Assembly (NCBI GenBank): GCA_964412615.1
Contig: CAYPPK010000010.1
Span: 1-20,964 of the forward strand
Direction of reading: 5' to 3'
From: CAYPPK01 sp964412615
GTDB taxonomy: Bacteria; Patescibacteriota; Minisyncoccia; Sungbacterales; HO2-52-23
DNA length: 20,964 nucleotides
Position numbers and translations under genes: made by a program. Shown in pieces: positions 1-5,408 of the stretch (positions are counted from its first letter, which is position 1; each line of letters begins with the position of its first letter). Under the pieces are notes generated by a model. The model made no database searches. It saw only the letters and a list, made by a program, of their open reading frames with translations, and was not told where the DNA came from.

Positions 1-21
1 TCCCTACACCGCCCAATCAAA

Positions 22-44
22 AATCCGACTAATTCAGTCGGATT
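22..44 (-). terminator. Possible intrinsic terminator hairpin at left edge
   Basis: A perfect 9-bp inverted repeat (AATCCGACT, 5-nt loop, AGTCGGATT). Read on the minus strand it is followed by a short T run (TTTTT). It could end minus-strand transcripts coming from the tRNA cluster, or a gene lying outside the window. The stem is moderate and the U tract short, so the call is weak. Confidence 0.4.
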
Positions 45-228
45 CTGTATTCATCCCGTTGCCAAATCCGTGAGACTTGCTCTAATTGGCCAAGATACAT
101 TAAAATAAAAATAACATAAGATTGTCATCTCAAAAAATGTCCTATAAATATAAAAGACATTTTTGTAAACTCTATTGGACTGTTTCCCGTTAAACATTAT
201 TTATGTGAAAACTCATGTTTGAGTATAT

Positions 229-246
229 GTTTCACATATGTGAAAC
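229..246. repeat. 18-bp perfect palindrome, operator-like
   Basis: GTTTCACATATGTGAAAC is its own reverse complement with no loop, which fits a binding site for a dimeric protein better than an RNA hairpin. It sits in the AT-rich gene-free stretch. A related half-site, TTATGTGAAA, occurs just upstream at 201-210. The binding protein is unknown. Confidence 0.5.
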
Positions 247-308
247 GTAAAATGTGGAACTAATTAAAAGTAAAATTTATATCAACAGCACGGAAATATT
301 AAAGGACA

Positions 309-317
309 TTATCCACA
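309..317 (+). promoter_or_regulatory. Consensus DnaA box (single)
   Basis: TTATCCACA matches the classical DnaA box exactly. Only this one perfect copy was found in the surrounding 400 bases, and dnaA and dnaN are not in the window, so it may be a chance match or part of a DnaA-titrating or regulatory site rather than an origin. Confidence 0.3.
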
Positions 318-426
318 AAAGGACATAGTTATTAACATAATTATAAACATGTCTTTTATGGATATTGGACATTGCATGCAATTTGGCTTTGGCACTGCAA
401 TGACTGAGCTTGATTCTAATACAAAG

Positions 427-463
427 CGGGCGGCACGGATATCAAACCTGTGGCTGGCGTGCA
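427..463 (-). pseudogene. Possible degenerate tRNA 3' half
   Basis: On the minus strand this reads as a T-arm-like segment (ACAGG, TTTGATA, TCCGT) followed by GCCGCCC and a discriminator G at exactly tRNA spacing. GCCGCCC is fully complementary to the GGGCGGC acceptor strand of the tRNA-Met 5' half at 662-668. The T stem has a mismatch and the conserved C56 is a T, so this is either a decayed tRNA end or a coincidence. It is less convincing than the 3' half at 484-520. Confidence 0.25.
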
Positions 464-483
464 ACCCCAGGCCTTTTTTGTCT

Positions 484-520
484 TGGGTGACGTTGGGATC
501 GAACCAACGGCCTTTCGCAA
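484..520 (-). pseudogene. tRNA 3' half (T arm and acceptor), candidate second exon of tRNA-Met
   Basis: The minus strand shows a perfect T arm (GTTGG, loop TTCGATC, CCAAC), then GTCACCC and discriminator A. It starts with TGCGA, which pairs with the TTGCA anticodon-stem strand of the 5' half at 631-668 (one G-U). The acceptor pairs with GGGCGGC except for one C-A mismatch and one G-U. The two halves are separated by about 110 nt that contain an intact tRNA-Val. It is either a broken tRNA-Met or an interrupted one that would need splicing. Confidence 0.5.
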
Positions 521-524
521 CTTG

Positions 525-630
525 CCCGCTAAAGTTTTGGACAATGGGCGTTGTTGGGATTGAACCAACGACCTCTATCGTGTGAAGATAGCGCTCTGCC
601 ACTGAGCTAAACGCCCAAAATTTAGGCGGG
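525..630. repeat. Inverted repeat pair flanking tRNA-Val
   Basis: The left arm CCCGCTAAAGTTTTGG (525-540) and the right arm CCAAAATTTAGGCGGG (615-630) are imperfect inverted copies that bracket tRNA-Val. The right arm's first two bases are the 5' end of the tRNA itself. The arms belong to the same family as those around tRNA-Trp (4847-4866 and 4939-4958) and in the spacer upstream of the S1 gene (13376-13444). Confidence 0.6.
545..616 (-). tRNA. tRNA-Val(CAC)
   Basis: A complete cloverleaf. The acceptor is GGGCGTT/AACGCCC (seven pairs), the D arm GCTC/GAGC, the anticodon stem CTATC/GATAG with loop TTCACAC (anticodon CAC, valine codon GUG), and the T arm GTTGG/CCAAC. The discriminator is A and no CCA is encoded. 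It lies between the two parts of a disrupted tRNA-Met. Confidence 0.93.
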
Positions 631-668
631 TGAATGAATGCAACGCTCTACCACTGAGCTAGCCGCCC
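631..668 (-). pseudogene. 5' half of a tRNA-Met(CAT)
   Basis: The minus strand reads GGGCGGC (acceptor), TA, a normal D arm GCTC/GAGC with loop AGTGGTA, then anticodon strand TTGCA and the loop start TTCAT, which places CAT at positions 34-36. The expected second half does not follow. Instead the inverted-repeat sequence CCCGCC starts right after the anticodon loop and leads into tRNA-Val. Candidate 3' halves lie at 484-520 and, less convincingly, at 427-463. Confidence 0.65.
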
Positions 669-724
669 ACTTTACCAAGTGCTCTCCTTGATGTTTAATT
701 TTAAACTAATTTAGGCGCTTGGGC

Positions 725-760
725 AACAAAAAGCAGCCTTTGGGCTGCTTTTTGTTTGTA
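725..760 (-). terminator. Intrinsic terminator, probably bidirectional
   Basis: The 11-bp stem AAAAAGCAGCC (728-738) and GGCTGCTTTTT (743-753), loop TTTG, is flanked by A and T runs so it can act on both strands. It lies just after the stop of the minus-strand regulator gene and upstream of the tRNA cluster. Confidence 0.85.
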
Positions 761-773
761 AAACGTGAAACTA

Positions 774-1364
774 TTAGATTTTTAGCTTATTTATTATCTT
801 TTCGTGTGGAAATTCCAGGATATCCCGCAAAAAACGGTCATACATATTAACCCGGTAGGCGAATTCCTCCGAGCTCATTAGGGTGTATTGAAGAGGTCTT
901 CCCAGATCCGATTCCAGCTCGGCTAGGAATCGCTCTAGCCTCCCTTGCTTAATCTTGTCGCCGACTAATAGAATATCAGTTCTGGCTGTGTCGCTATTTA
1001 AGAAAACTCCTGAAATTACCATGAGCTTTATTCGGCCCAGGCTCTTGGCTTTGGCTAAAAGCTTCCGCCTGGGAGCCACCGAATCCTTGGTTAAGAGATT
1101 TTGCAATTCAGGCAATAACCTAAATTCAGTATTTGTGAAATAAAATTTGCCTTTTTTCCCTTTGGGTGAAATTTTACCTGTTTTTTGTTTGATTAATCCT
1201 AAAAGCAGGAGTTTTTTAAGCTCCCGGCGGGCTGAATTGCCCTTAACTTGGCTTCGCCTAACTATATCCTCAAGAGTTAAAAGTTGGTCTTGATTCCGCA
1301 CAAAGAGACGTAGCAACCGTATCTTAGGAGCGGATTCAAAAAGCCTTTCCAGTATTTGCTCCAT
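774..1364 (-). CDS. Winged-helix DNA-binding protein with nucleotidyltransferase-like C-terminus
   Basis: The N-terminal half (about residues 10-80 from the chosen start) looks like a winged helix: LLTLEDIVRRSQVKGNSARRELKKLLLLGLI has the spacing of helix-turn-helix plus recognition helix, followed by a lysine-rich wing. The C-terminal half contains LMVISGVFLNSDTARTDILLVGD, which resembles the beta strand and acidic pattern of minimal nucleotidyltransferases but lacks a clear GSxxR motif, so catalysis is doubtful. The reading frame is open further upstream, but the ATG at 1364 is preferred because GGAG lies 9 nt before it. The gene lies between two terminators and has its own candidate promoter, so it is probably a single transcript. 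It is likely a transcription factor; its targets are unknown. Similar HTH/nucleotidyltransferase proteins are known in Patescibacteria. Confidence 0.7.
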   Translation of the reverse strand: MEQILERLFESAPKIRLLRLFVRNQDQLLTLEDIVRRSQVKGNSARRELKKLLLLGLIKQKTGKISPKGKKGKFYFTNTEFRLLPELQNLLTKDSVAPRRKLLAKAKSLGRIKLMVISGVFLNSDTARTDILLVGDKIKQGRLERFLAELESDLGRPLQYTLMSSEEFAYRVNMYDRFLRDILEFPHEKIINKLKI

Positions 1365-1384
1365 AATCCTATTCTCCACACTCA

Positions 1385-1412
1385 AGATAAGCAGTAGATA
1401 AAAGAAAAGCAA
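1385..1412 (-). promoter_or_regulatory. Candidate sigma70-type promoter for the regulator gene
   Basis: On the minus strand TTGCTT (1407-1412), a 16-nt spacer and TTATCT (1385-1390) lie about 20 nt upstream of the preferred start codon at 1364. The hexamers are fair rather than perfect. The position, after the rplL terminator and before the gene, supports the call. Confidence 0.4.
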
Positions 1413-1425
1413 GTGTTTAAATATT

Positions 1426-1459
1426 AAAAAAACATCCGCCGGTCGGCGGATGTTTTTTT
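1426..1459 (-). terminator. Intrinsic terminator after rplL
   Basis: CATCCGCC (1433-1440), loop GGTC, GGCGGATG (1445-1452) is extended by A and T runs on both sides. It lies 9 nt beyond the rplL stop and ends the rplJ-rplL operon. The symmetric A/T flanks mean it could also work in the other direction. Confidence 0.92.
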
Positions 1460-1467
1460 AATTTGAC

Positions 1468-1848
1468 TTATTTGATGGTAACTTTTGCGCCTGCTTCCTC
1501 CAATTTTTTCTTCATTGCATCTGCTTCTTCTTTGCTGGCTCCTTCCTTTACCATTTTCGGAGCTCCATCTACCAAATCTTTTGCTTCTTTCAAGCCAAGC
1601 TGGGTTACTTCACGCAAGGCTTTAATTACATTGATTTTTTGGCCCCCGGCTTCAGTTAGTTCTATCGAAAAAGAAGTTTTTTCTTCTTTCTTCTCCCCTT
1701 CTTCGCTGCCGCCTGCTCCCGGCATGGCTCCTACCATCATGGGCATGGAGGCAGATACGCCGAATTTCTCTTCCAGCGTCTTTACCAGTTCGGACAGTTC
1801 CAGCACTGACATCTTTTCTATGGATTCAATAAGTTTTTCTTTTTCCAT
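1468..1848 (-). CDS. rplL: 50S ribosomal protein L7/L12
   Basis: A 126-residue protein of normal family length that forms the flexible ribosome stalk and recruits translational GTPases. It has the N-terminal dimerisation helix (about residues 1-32), an alanine/glycine/methionine hinge with acidic and lysine residues (33-58), and the conserved globular C-terminal domain, including INVIKALREVTQLGLKEAKD and the ending KKKLEEAGAKVTIK. It follows rplJ by 4 nt, as in most bacteria, and is closed by a strong terminator. No Shine-Dalgarno is visible before its ATG (AATAAAAATATG), so translation may depend on coupling to rplJ. Confidence 0.97.
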   Translation of the reverse strand: MEKEKLIESIEKMSVLELSELVKTLEEKFGVSASMPMMVGAMPGAGGSEEGEKKEEKTSFSIELTEAGGQKINVIKALREVTQLGLKEAKDLVDGAPKMVKEGASKEEADAMKKKLEEAGAKVTIK

Positions 1849-1852
1849 ATTT

Positions 1853-2377
1853 TTATTTAATTTTTTTATCTTTTATCTTGTTTAATATTACGACCAAATT
1901 TTTTATATTTCCTTGCAAAACAATAGCCAAGCCTCGGATAGGGGATGACAGCGCGCCCACCACCTGAGACAAGATGACTTCTCGGGAAGGCAGTTTGGCA
2001 ATGGCAATCACTTCTTGGAAATTCAACAGCCGGTTTCCCAGAAGGCCGCCCAGTATCTTAAAAGTTTCGTTTTCTTTACTGAATTTGAGCAGGGTTTTGG
2101 CTGGCGCTACTTCGTCTTCGTAACCAAAAGCGACTCCTATTTCTCCTTCTAAAACTTTGGTTTTAGCTTCAATTCCAGCCTGGGTTAAAGCCTTATCAAT
2201 CAAAGTCTTTTTGGCCACCTTGTATTCAGCTTGATTTTGCCTAAGCAGGCGGCGCAGGGCTTGGGATTTGGTTACGGATACCCCGTGAAAATCGCTAAAA
2301 ATAGCGACTTTTTTGCGCTTGAACTTATCAACAAGTTCTTTTATGGTTTCTTCTTTTTGGGCTTTGGTTAAGGGCAT
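1853..2377 (-). CDS. rplJ: 50S ribosomal protein L10
   Basis: A 174-residue L10, which anchors L7/L12 dimers to 23S rRNA. The start MPLTKAQKEETIKELVDKF and the segment VAIFSDFHGVSVTKSQALRRLLR are typical of the family. The C-terminal helix (about residues 135-174) would bind L12 dimers. It is the first gene of a two-gene operon with rplL and is preceded by an L10-leader RNA and a strong promoter, which fits autoregulation by the L10-L12 complex. No purine-rich ribosome binding site is visible next to the ATG. rplA and rplK, its usual upstream neighbours, are not here. Confidence 0.96.
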   Translation of the reverse strand: MPLTKAQKEETIKELVDKFKRKKVAIFSDFHGVSVTKSQALRRLLRQNQAEYKVAKKTLIDKALTQAGIEAKTKVLEGEIGVAFGYEDEVAPAKTLLKFSKENETFKILGGLLGNRLLNFQEVIAIAKLPSREVILSQVVGALSSPIRGLAIVLQGNIKNLVVILNKIKDKKIK

Positions 2378-2485
2378 AAATTAAAAAATGGGGCTAAACA
2401 CCCCAAAACGTTTCCTGGACGGAAACGAGTATCCTCGGCAGGACTTATGGGCTTTTGCGTGCCCGCCTGCGTCTTGGGAAGTAAT
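2378..2485 (-). ncRNA. L10 leader (cis-regulatory RNA of rplJ-rplL)
   Basis: The 5' untranslated region of rplJ on the minus strand contains AAGACGCAGG, an internal GGGC/GCCC pairing, and TCCTGCCGAGGAT. This is the arrangement of the ribosomal L10 leader, in which CAGG pairs with CCTG next to an internal-loop/kink-turn segment that binds L10. A CGTTTCC/GGAAACG hairpin follows, and then a small GC hairpin with a T run just before the start codon. It should lower rplJL expression when L10-L12 is in excess. The call is from remembered family features and was not scored with a covariance model. Confidence 0.8.
2383..2404 (-). terminator. Attenuator-like terminator inside the L10 leader
   Basis: On the minus strand GGGG, a 7-nt loop and CCCC are followed by ATTTTTT, ending 6 nt before the rplJ start codon. 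A short GC stem plus a T run here suggests regulation by premature termination. The stem is only four or five pairs, so termination may be partial or need an alternative fold. Confidence 0.55.
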
Positions 2486-2489
2486 TTAT

Positions 2490-2517
2490 AGTATACAGGA
2501 ACTGAAATTTTAGTCAA
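2490..2517 (-). promoter_or_regulatory. Strong sigma70-type promoter of rplJ-rplL
   Basis: On the minus strand TTGACT (2512-2517), a 16-nt spacer and TATACT (2490-2495). Transcription would begin near 2483, exactly upstream of the L10-leader sequence. It lies between the stop of the mltG fusion and rplJ, so rplJL has its own transcription start. Confidence 0.8.
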
Positions 2518-2537
2518 CCCCCCGACGCGGGAAAGTG

Positions 2538-4226
2538 TTAGCGTAAATATTTTTCCTTGGCAATATTATGTTCTTCCAGTGTCTCGGAAAAAATTGTACG
2601 GCCGTCCTTGGCGGACAAGTAGTAAAGATAGGGCGATTTTTTCGGATAAATGGCTGCTTTAATCGCCGAAAGCCCGGGATTGGTTATTGGTCCAAGAGGC
2701 AGGCCGCGGTATTTGTAAGTATTGTAAGGCGAATCAATTTGGATTTCTTTCTGGGAAATTTTAGTTGTCTTCCTGCCGGTTATGAAAGCAATGGTCGCAT
2801 CAACCTGCAGACCAATGTTTTTGTCCAGTCGTTTCCAAAGGATTCCCGACACCATGGCCCGGTCTTCTTCCGAGATAACTTCTTTTTCAATCAAAGAAGC
2901 CATAGTTATTATTTCAAAAGTTGTTTTTTTCTGCTTATGAATTTCCTGGCGCAAATCGGGGGTTAATTTTTTATCAAAATTTTCTAACATTTTAATTAAA
3001 ACCTCTTCAGCCGCTGAATTTTGAAATACCCGATAGGTATCGGGAAATAAATATCCTTCCAGGCCGAGAGCAGCCGGTATCTCCGCTAAAAATGGAAATT
3101 GTTCCGCAAATTTGTTTACTGTTTCTTTATTTTTTGCCGTTCTCTCAAAGTCCGCAGCAAAAACAAACTCCTGCGCCTGCAAATAAGAATTTATTTCTCG
3201 CAAATTCCATCCTTCGGGAATAGTCATAGTGCGTTCGTAATTTGCTCCCTTTACCAGTTCCCGCGTAATATCCGGTATGGTTTTTGGGCCAAAGGCGTAA
3301 GTGCCCGGCTTAAGGTTATCCGCAGCGCCTTTGGCCGACACATAAAAAACAAAAGTCCATTTGGAGCGGATTACTCCTTCATCTTTAAGGCGCTGAGCGA
3401 TTTCTCTGGAACCGAGCCCGGGATTTATTTCTATTTGTTTTAGTTCCTCGGTCTTGGAGTGGGGGATATAAATCTCGTTAGCCAGCACTCCGGCAGCAAA
3501 GAGAAACGGCAGCAGGATCAGAAAGTAGAATTTTTTATTTTCTTCGTTTTTATCCTTAATGAGCGGGACAAAAGCAAATCCCGGAAATTCTTTTTCAGCA
3601 AATTCTTTGTCGGATTTTTTAACAAAAAGCCAGACCGATCCTGCCTGCGCAGACAGGCCACCAATCGGAGCGACAATTTTTCCTCCGATTTTTAGCTGCT
3701 CGCGCCACGCTAAAGGAATACTTTCCAGAGCGGCCCGCCCAGTTTTAAGCCCTGCGGCAGCTCCGGCAAGTATTTTGTCAAAAGGAGCTTCTCTAGGTAG
3801 TCCTTGGCTGGCATCTTGGCAAAAAGTCTGTACTCTTCCTTCTTTCAAAAAATCGTATTTTTGCAAGTTCTTTTGGCCAAACTCGCATAGTTCCGGAATT
3901 CTTTCTACCGATAATACCTTTCCTTCTTCGCCCACAATTTCGGCAAGTAAAGCGCTTGTCCAGCCGGAACCCGACCCTACATCCAGGATTTTTTCCCCTT
4001 TTTGCGGCTGTAGCAATTCCAGCAAAAAAGCCACAGTGAGCGGCTGGGAAATAGTTTGTCCTGATCCGATAGGCAGGGGATAGTTGCCATAAGCTTTATC
4101 TTTATATTCGGGCAAAACAAAATCGGCGCGATCAATCGCGCGAAAAGCTTCTATGATCTCCGGCGTTTTTAGATATCCTCCATCAACTAGCGACTGAATC
4201 AAGGCTCCTTTCGCATCCATAACCAT
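2538..4226 (-). CDS. mltG: Fusion: protein-L-isoaspartate O-methyltransferase + endolytic transglycosylase MltG
   Basis: A single open frame of 562 residues. Residues 1-225 form a PCMT repair methyltransferase, with the family motif GSGQTISQP (54-62) and the SAM-binding motif ILDVGSGSGW (80-89). Residues 233-250 are one hydrophobic membrane segment. Residues 260-562 are a YceG/MltG domain with a LysM-like N-terminal part and the catalytic glutamate in ASLIEKE (E447), which cleaves nascent peptidoglycan strands. A cytoplasmic methyltransferase, a membrane span and an external lytic domain make topological sense. In most bacteria these are separate genes; here PCMT runs straight into the short tail KKFYFLILL that normally begins MltG. 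There is no stop, frameshift or internal Met at the junction. Residues 190-196 (LSAQAGS) look like an in-frame insertion of a palindromic element. The start at M1 or M3 is uncertain, with only a weak AGG upstream. Confidence 0.9.
   Translation of the reverse strand: MVMDAKGALIQSLVDGGYLKTPEIIEAFRAIDRADFVLPEYKDKAYGNYPLPIGSGQTISQPLTVAFLLELLQPQKGEKILDVGSGSGWTSALLAEIVGEEGKVLSVERIPELCEFGQKNLQKYDFLKEGRVQTFCQDASQGLPREAPFDKILAGAAAGLKTGRAALESIPLAWREQLKIGGKIVAPIGGLSAQAGSVWLFVKKSDKEFAEKEFPGFAFVPLIKDKNEENKKFYFLILLPFLFAAGVLANEIYIPHSKTEELKQIEINPGLGSREIAQRLKDEGVIRSKWTFVFYVSAKGAADNLKPGTYAFGPKTIPDITRELVKGANYERTMTIPEGWNLREINSYLQAQEFVFAADFERTAKNKETVNKFAEQFPFLAEIPAALGLEGYLFPDTYRVFQNSAAEEVLIKMLENFDKKLTPDLRQEIHKQKKTTFEIITMASLIEKEVISEEDRAMVSGILWKRLDKNIGLQVDATIAFITGRKTTKISQKEIQIDSPYNTYKYRGLPLGPITNPGLSAIKAAIYPKKSPYLYYLSAKDGRTIFSETLEEHNIAKEKYLR
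3639..3659. repeat. Palindromic element inserted in frame within the PCMT domain
   Basis: CCTGCCTGC (3640-3648) abuts GCAGACAGG (3649-3657), an almost perfect inverted repeat with no loop. It encodes the extra residues LSAQAGS between APIGG and VWLF, where PCMT proteins normally go directly from the APIG strand to the next strand. The same element, less decayed, sits between genes at 4822-4840. Confidence 0.6.
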
Positions 4227-4266
4227 TATTTTAACCTAAATTGCCTCTTATTCCTATGTTACAGGC

Positions 4267-4800
4267 TTAGCTTGGAACATGGTAAAGAAACACTTTATCC
4301 TTCTCTTTTGCCGGAAGCCAAGCAGGAAAAGGGAAGGAATTGGAAACAATTCTTGCTCCCGGCTTCAATTCCCGAAGCAATTTTTCTTGCAAATTTTTAA
4401 CCGTATTAGGCAAAAGGTACATAAACACCACATCGGCAGTGGAAAGCGATGAAATTCTAAAATCTGCACTAATTATATTGGCTTTTTCTCTCAATCCTTG
4501 GCGCTTGATGCGAAGCCGGGAAAACACAACCAGAAACGGATTTATTTCAATTCCTATGGCTTTGGCGCCGGCGCGGGCCGCGGCTAAAACTAAAGTCCCG
4601 TCTCCCGACCCCAAATCAAAAACAACTTCGCCGGGCCGGATTTGGGCCAATTCCAACATGGTATTTATTCTTTTTCGTGAGGAGCGGACAAAGGGAGCTC
4701 CCCGGAAATGCCCGCCGAAAATTAAATAGGTTTCTAGTAATAAAAACAAAATAGCTCCTACGGTAATTAGGATGGAAAGAATGAGAAAGAAGATTTGCAT
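4267..4800 (-). CDS. Membrane-anchored FAM173-like SAM methyltransferase
   Basis: 177 residues. Residues 3-30 form an N-terminal membrane anchor. A class I methyltransferase core follows with FDLGSGDG (61-68), the acidic end of strand 2 in GIEINPF (83-89), and a late motif VSNSFPFPAW (152-161). This late motif and the order of elements resemble the FAM173/ATPSCKMT group, whose characterised members methylate lysines of membrane-associated proteins. The substrate here is unknown. It is 40 nt upstream of the PCMT-MltG fusion and probably co-transcribed with it. The start codon has no clear Shine-Dalgarno sequence. Confidence 0.7.
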   Translation of the reverse strand: MQIFFLILSILITVGAILFLLLETYLIFGGHFRGAPFVRSSRKRINTMLELAQIRPGEVVFDLGSGDGTLVLAAARAGAKAIGIEINPFLVVFSRLRIKRQGLREKANIISADFRISSLSTADVVFMYLLPNTVKNLQEKLLRELKPGARIVSNSFPFPAWLPAKEKDKVFLYHVPS

Positions 4801-4821
4801 ATTTGGCAGCGGGAGATGAGG

Positions 4822-4840
4822 CCTGCCTGCGGCAGGCAGG
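4822..4840. repeat. Palindromic element, intergenic copy
   Basis: CCTGCCTGC, G, GCAGGCAGG: a perfect 9-bp inverted repeat around one base. It matches the copy inside the PCMT coding region with one difference and lies between the methyltransferase gene and tRNA-Trp. Confidence 0.7.
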
Positions 4841-4846
4841 GAATCG

Positions 4847-4958
4847 CCCGCCTAAATTTTTGCGGGGGCACAAGGACTTGAACCTTGATTACTGGTTTTG
4901 GAGACCAGCGTTCTGCCATTGAACTATACCCCCACGTACCCGCAAAAACTTGGGCGGG
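4847..4958. repeat. Inverted repeat pair flanking tRNA-Trp
   Basis: CCCGCCTAAATTTTTGCGGG (4847-4866) and CCCGCAAAAACTTGGGCGGG (4939-4958) are inverted copies that match at 18 of 20 positions and enclose tRNA-Trp. The inner end of the left arm overlaps the last bases of the tRNA acceptor. Related arms flank tRNA-Val and occur as a pair at 13376-13444. Confidence 0.75.
4863..4933 (-). tRNA. tRNA-Trp(CCA)
   Basis: A complete cloverleaf. The acceptor GGGGGTA pairs with TGCCCCC, the anticodon stem is CTGGT/ACCAG with loop CTCCAAA (anticodon CCA), the T-loop is TTCAAGT and the discriminator G. No 3' CCA is encoded. It follows rpmG on the same strand, an order common in bacteria, where secE-nusG normally come next. 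Confidence 0.93.
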
Positions 4959-4979
4959 TTGGAGACCGCTACTATGTTA

Positions 4980-5138
4980 TTACTTTTTTGTTTCTTTGTG
5001 TGCAGTGTGCTTGCGGCACCATTTGCAATACTTTTTAAACTCCAGCTTTCGCTCCACCAGTTTTTTATTTTTTCTGGTCCAGTAATTAATTCGTTTGCAA
5101 ACGGAGCATTGCATTTTTACTAAATTTGGTTGTGGCAT
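4980..5138 (-). CDS. rpmG: 50S ribosomal protein L33
   Basis: A 52-residue zinc-ribbon L33. It begins MPQPNLVKMQCSVCKRINYW, has the paired zinc ligands CSVC (11-14) and CKWC (38-41), and ends with the family signature CRKHTAHKETKK. L33 is a small 50S protein near the E site. It sits between tRNA-Thr (upstream) and tRNA-Trp (downstream) on the same strand, the usual bacterial arrangement. No Shine-Dalgarno precedes the ATG (AATAAATATG). The gene is short and easily missed by ORF length cut-offs. Confidence 0.95.
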   Translation of the reverse strand: MPQPNLVKMQCSVCKRINYWTRKNKKLVERKLEFKKYCKWCRKHTAHKETKK

Positions 5139-5160
5139 ATTTATTTTACTTTATTTTCCT

Positions 5161-5231
5161 AGCCCGAGGAGAGAGTCGAACTCTCGTTTACTCCTTACCA
5201 TGGAGTTGTTTTGCCGTTAAACTACACGGGC
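5161..5231 (-). tRNA. tRNA-Thr(GGT)
   Basis: Anticodon stem ACTCC/GGAGT with loop ATGGTAA (anticodon GGT), T arm GAGAG/CTCTC with TTCGACT, D arm GTTT/AAAC, 4-nt variable loop. The acceptor GCCCGTG/CTCGGGC has one T-T mismatch at pair 6-67. The discriminator is T and no CCA is encoded. Part of its anticodon arm is duplicated in the adjoining spacer (5233-5256). Confidence 0.85.
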
Positions 5232-5232
5232 G

Positions 5233-5376
5233 TAACCATGGAGTTGCTGTTTTGCCCTCTTGGCAAAACCCCGGGAAATTTTTACGCTTCGCACACGCTC
5301 TGCGTGGCTTCACTAAATTTCCCGCCGAAAGCTACGTTACTCGCTTCCGGCCCTCTGAGCTACATCGGCAACCCAA
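5233..5376. repeat. Structured spacer between tRNA-Leu and tRNA-Thr: tRNA fragments and three hairpins
   Basis: Read on the minus strand: a tRNA-like 5' stub, GCCGATG TA GCTC AGAGG, near 5376-5352; a hairpin CCGGAAGC/GCTTTCGG with one G-U; a hairpin with arms 5272-5281 (CGGGAAATTT) and 5315-5324 (AAATTTCCCG) enclosing an inner CACGC/GCGTG; a hairpin GTTTTGCC (5249-5256)/GGCAAAAC (5262-5269); and a partial copy of the tRNA-Thr D/anticodon arm (5233-5256 against 5195-5215, with a 3-nt insertion). It looks like insertion and duplication debris in a tRNA array; a functional structured RNA is possible but unproven. Confidence 0.5.
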
Positions 5377-5408
5377 ACACTATCTCATATTTTTATCTGA
5401 TTTACAAA

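Larger units (their letters stand above)
60..372. other. AT-rich non-coding region with repeated GGACAT words
   Basis: No convincing gene lies between the left edge and the tRNA remnants. The stretch is clearly more AT-rich than its neighbours. A short word, (A)AAGGACAT or AAAAGACAT in either orientation, recurs at about 131-138, 158-165, 301-308, 319-326, 350-357 and 366-371. The region also holds an 18-bp palindrome and a consensus DnaA box. Such a combination can be a replication-related or regulatory region, but nothing here proves either. Confidence 0.35.

Noticed and set aside
309..602. Open frames on both strands across 309-602
   Set aside because: They run through tRNA-Val and tRNA fragments; the protein text is the translation of tRNA sequence (for example GIEPTT).
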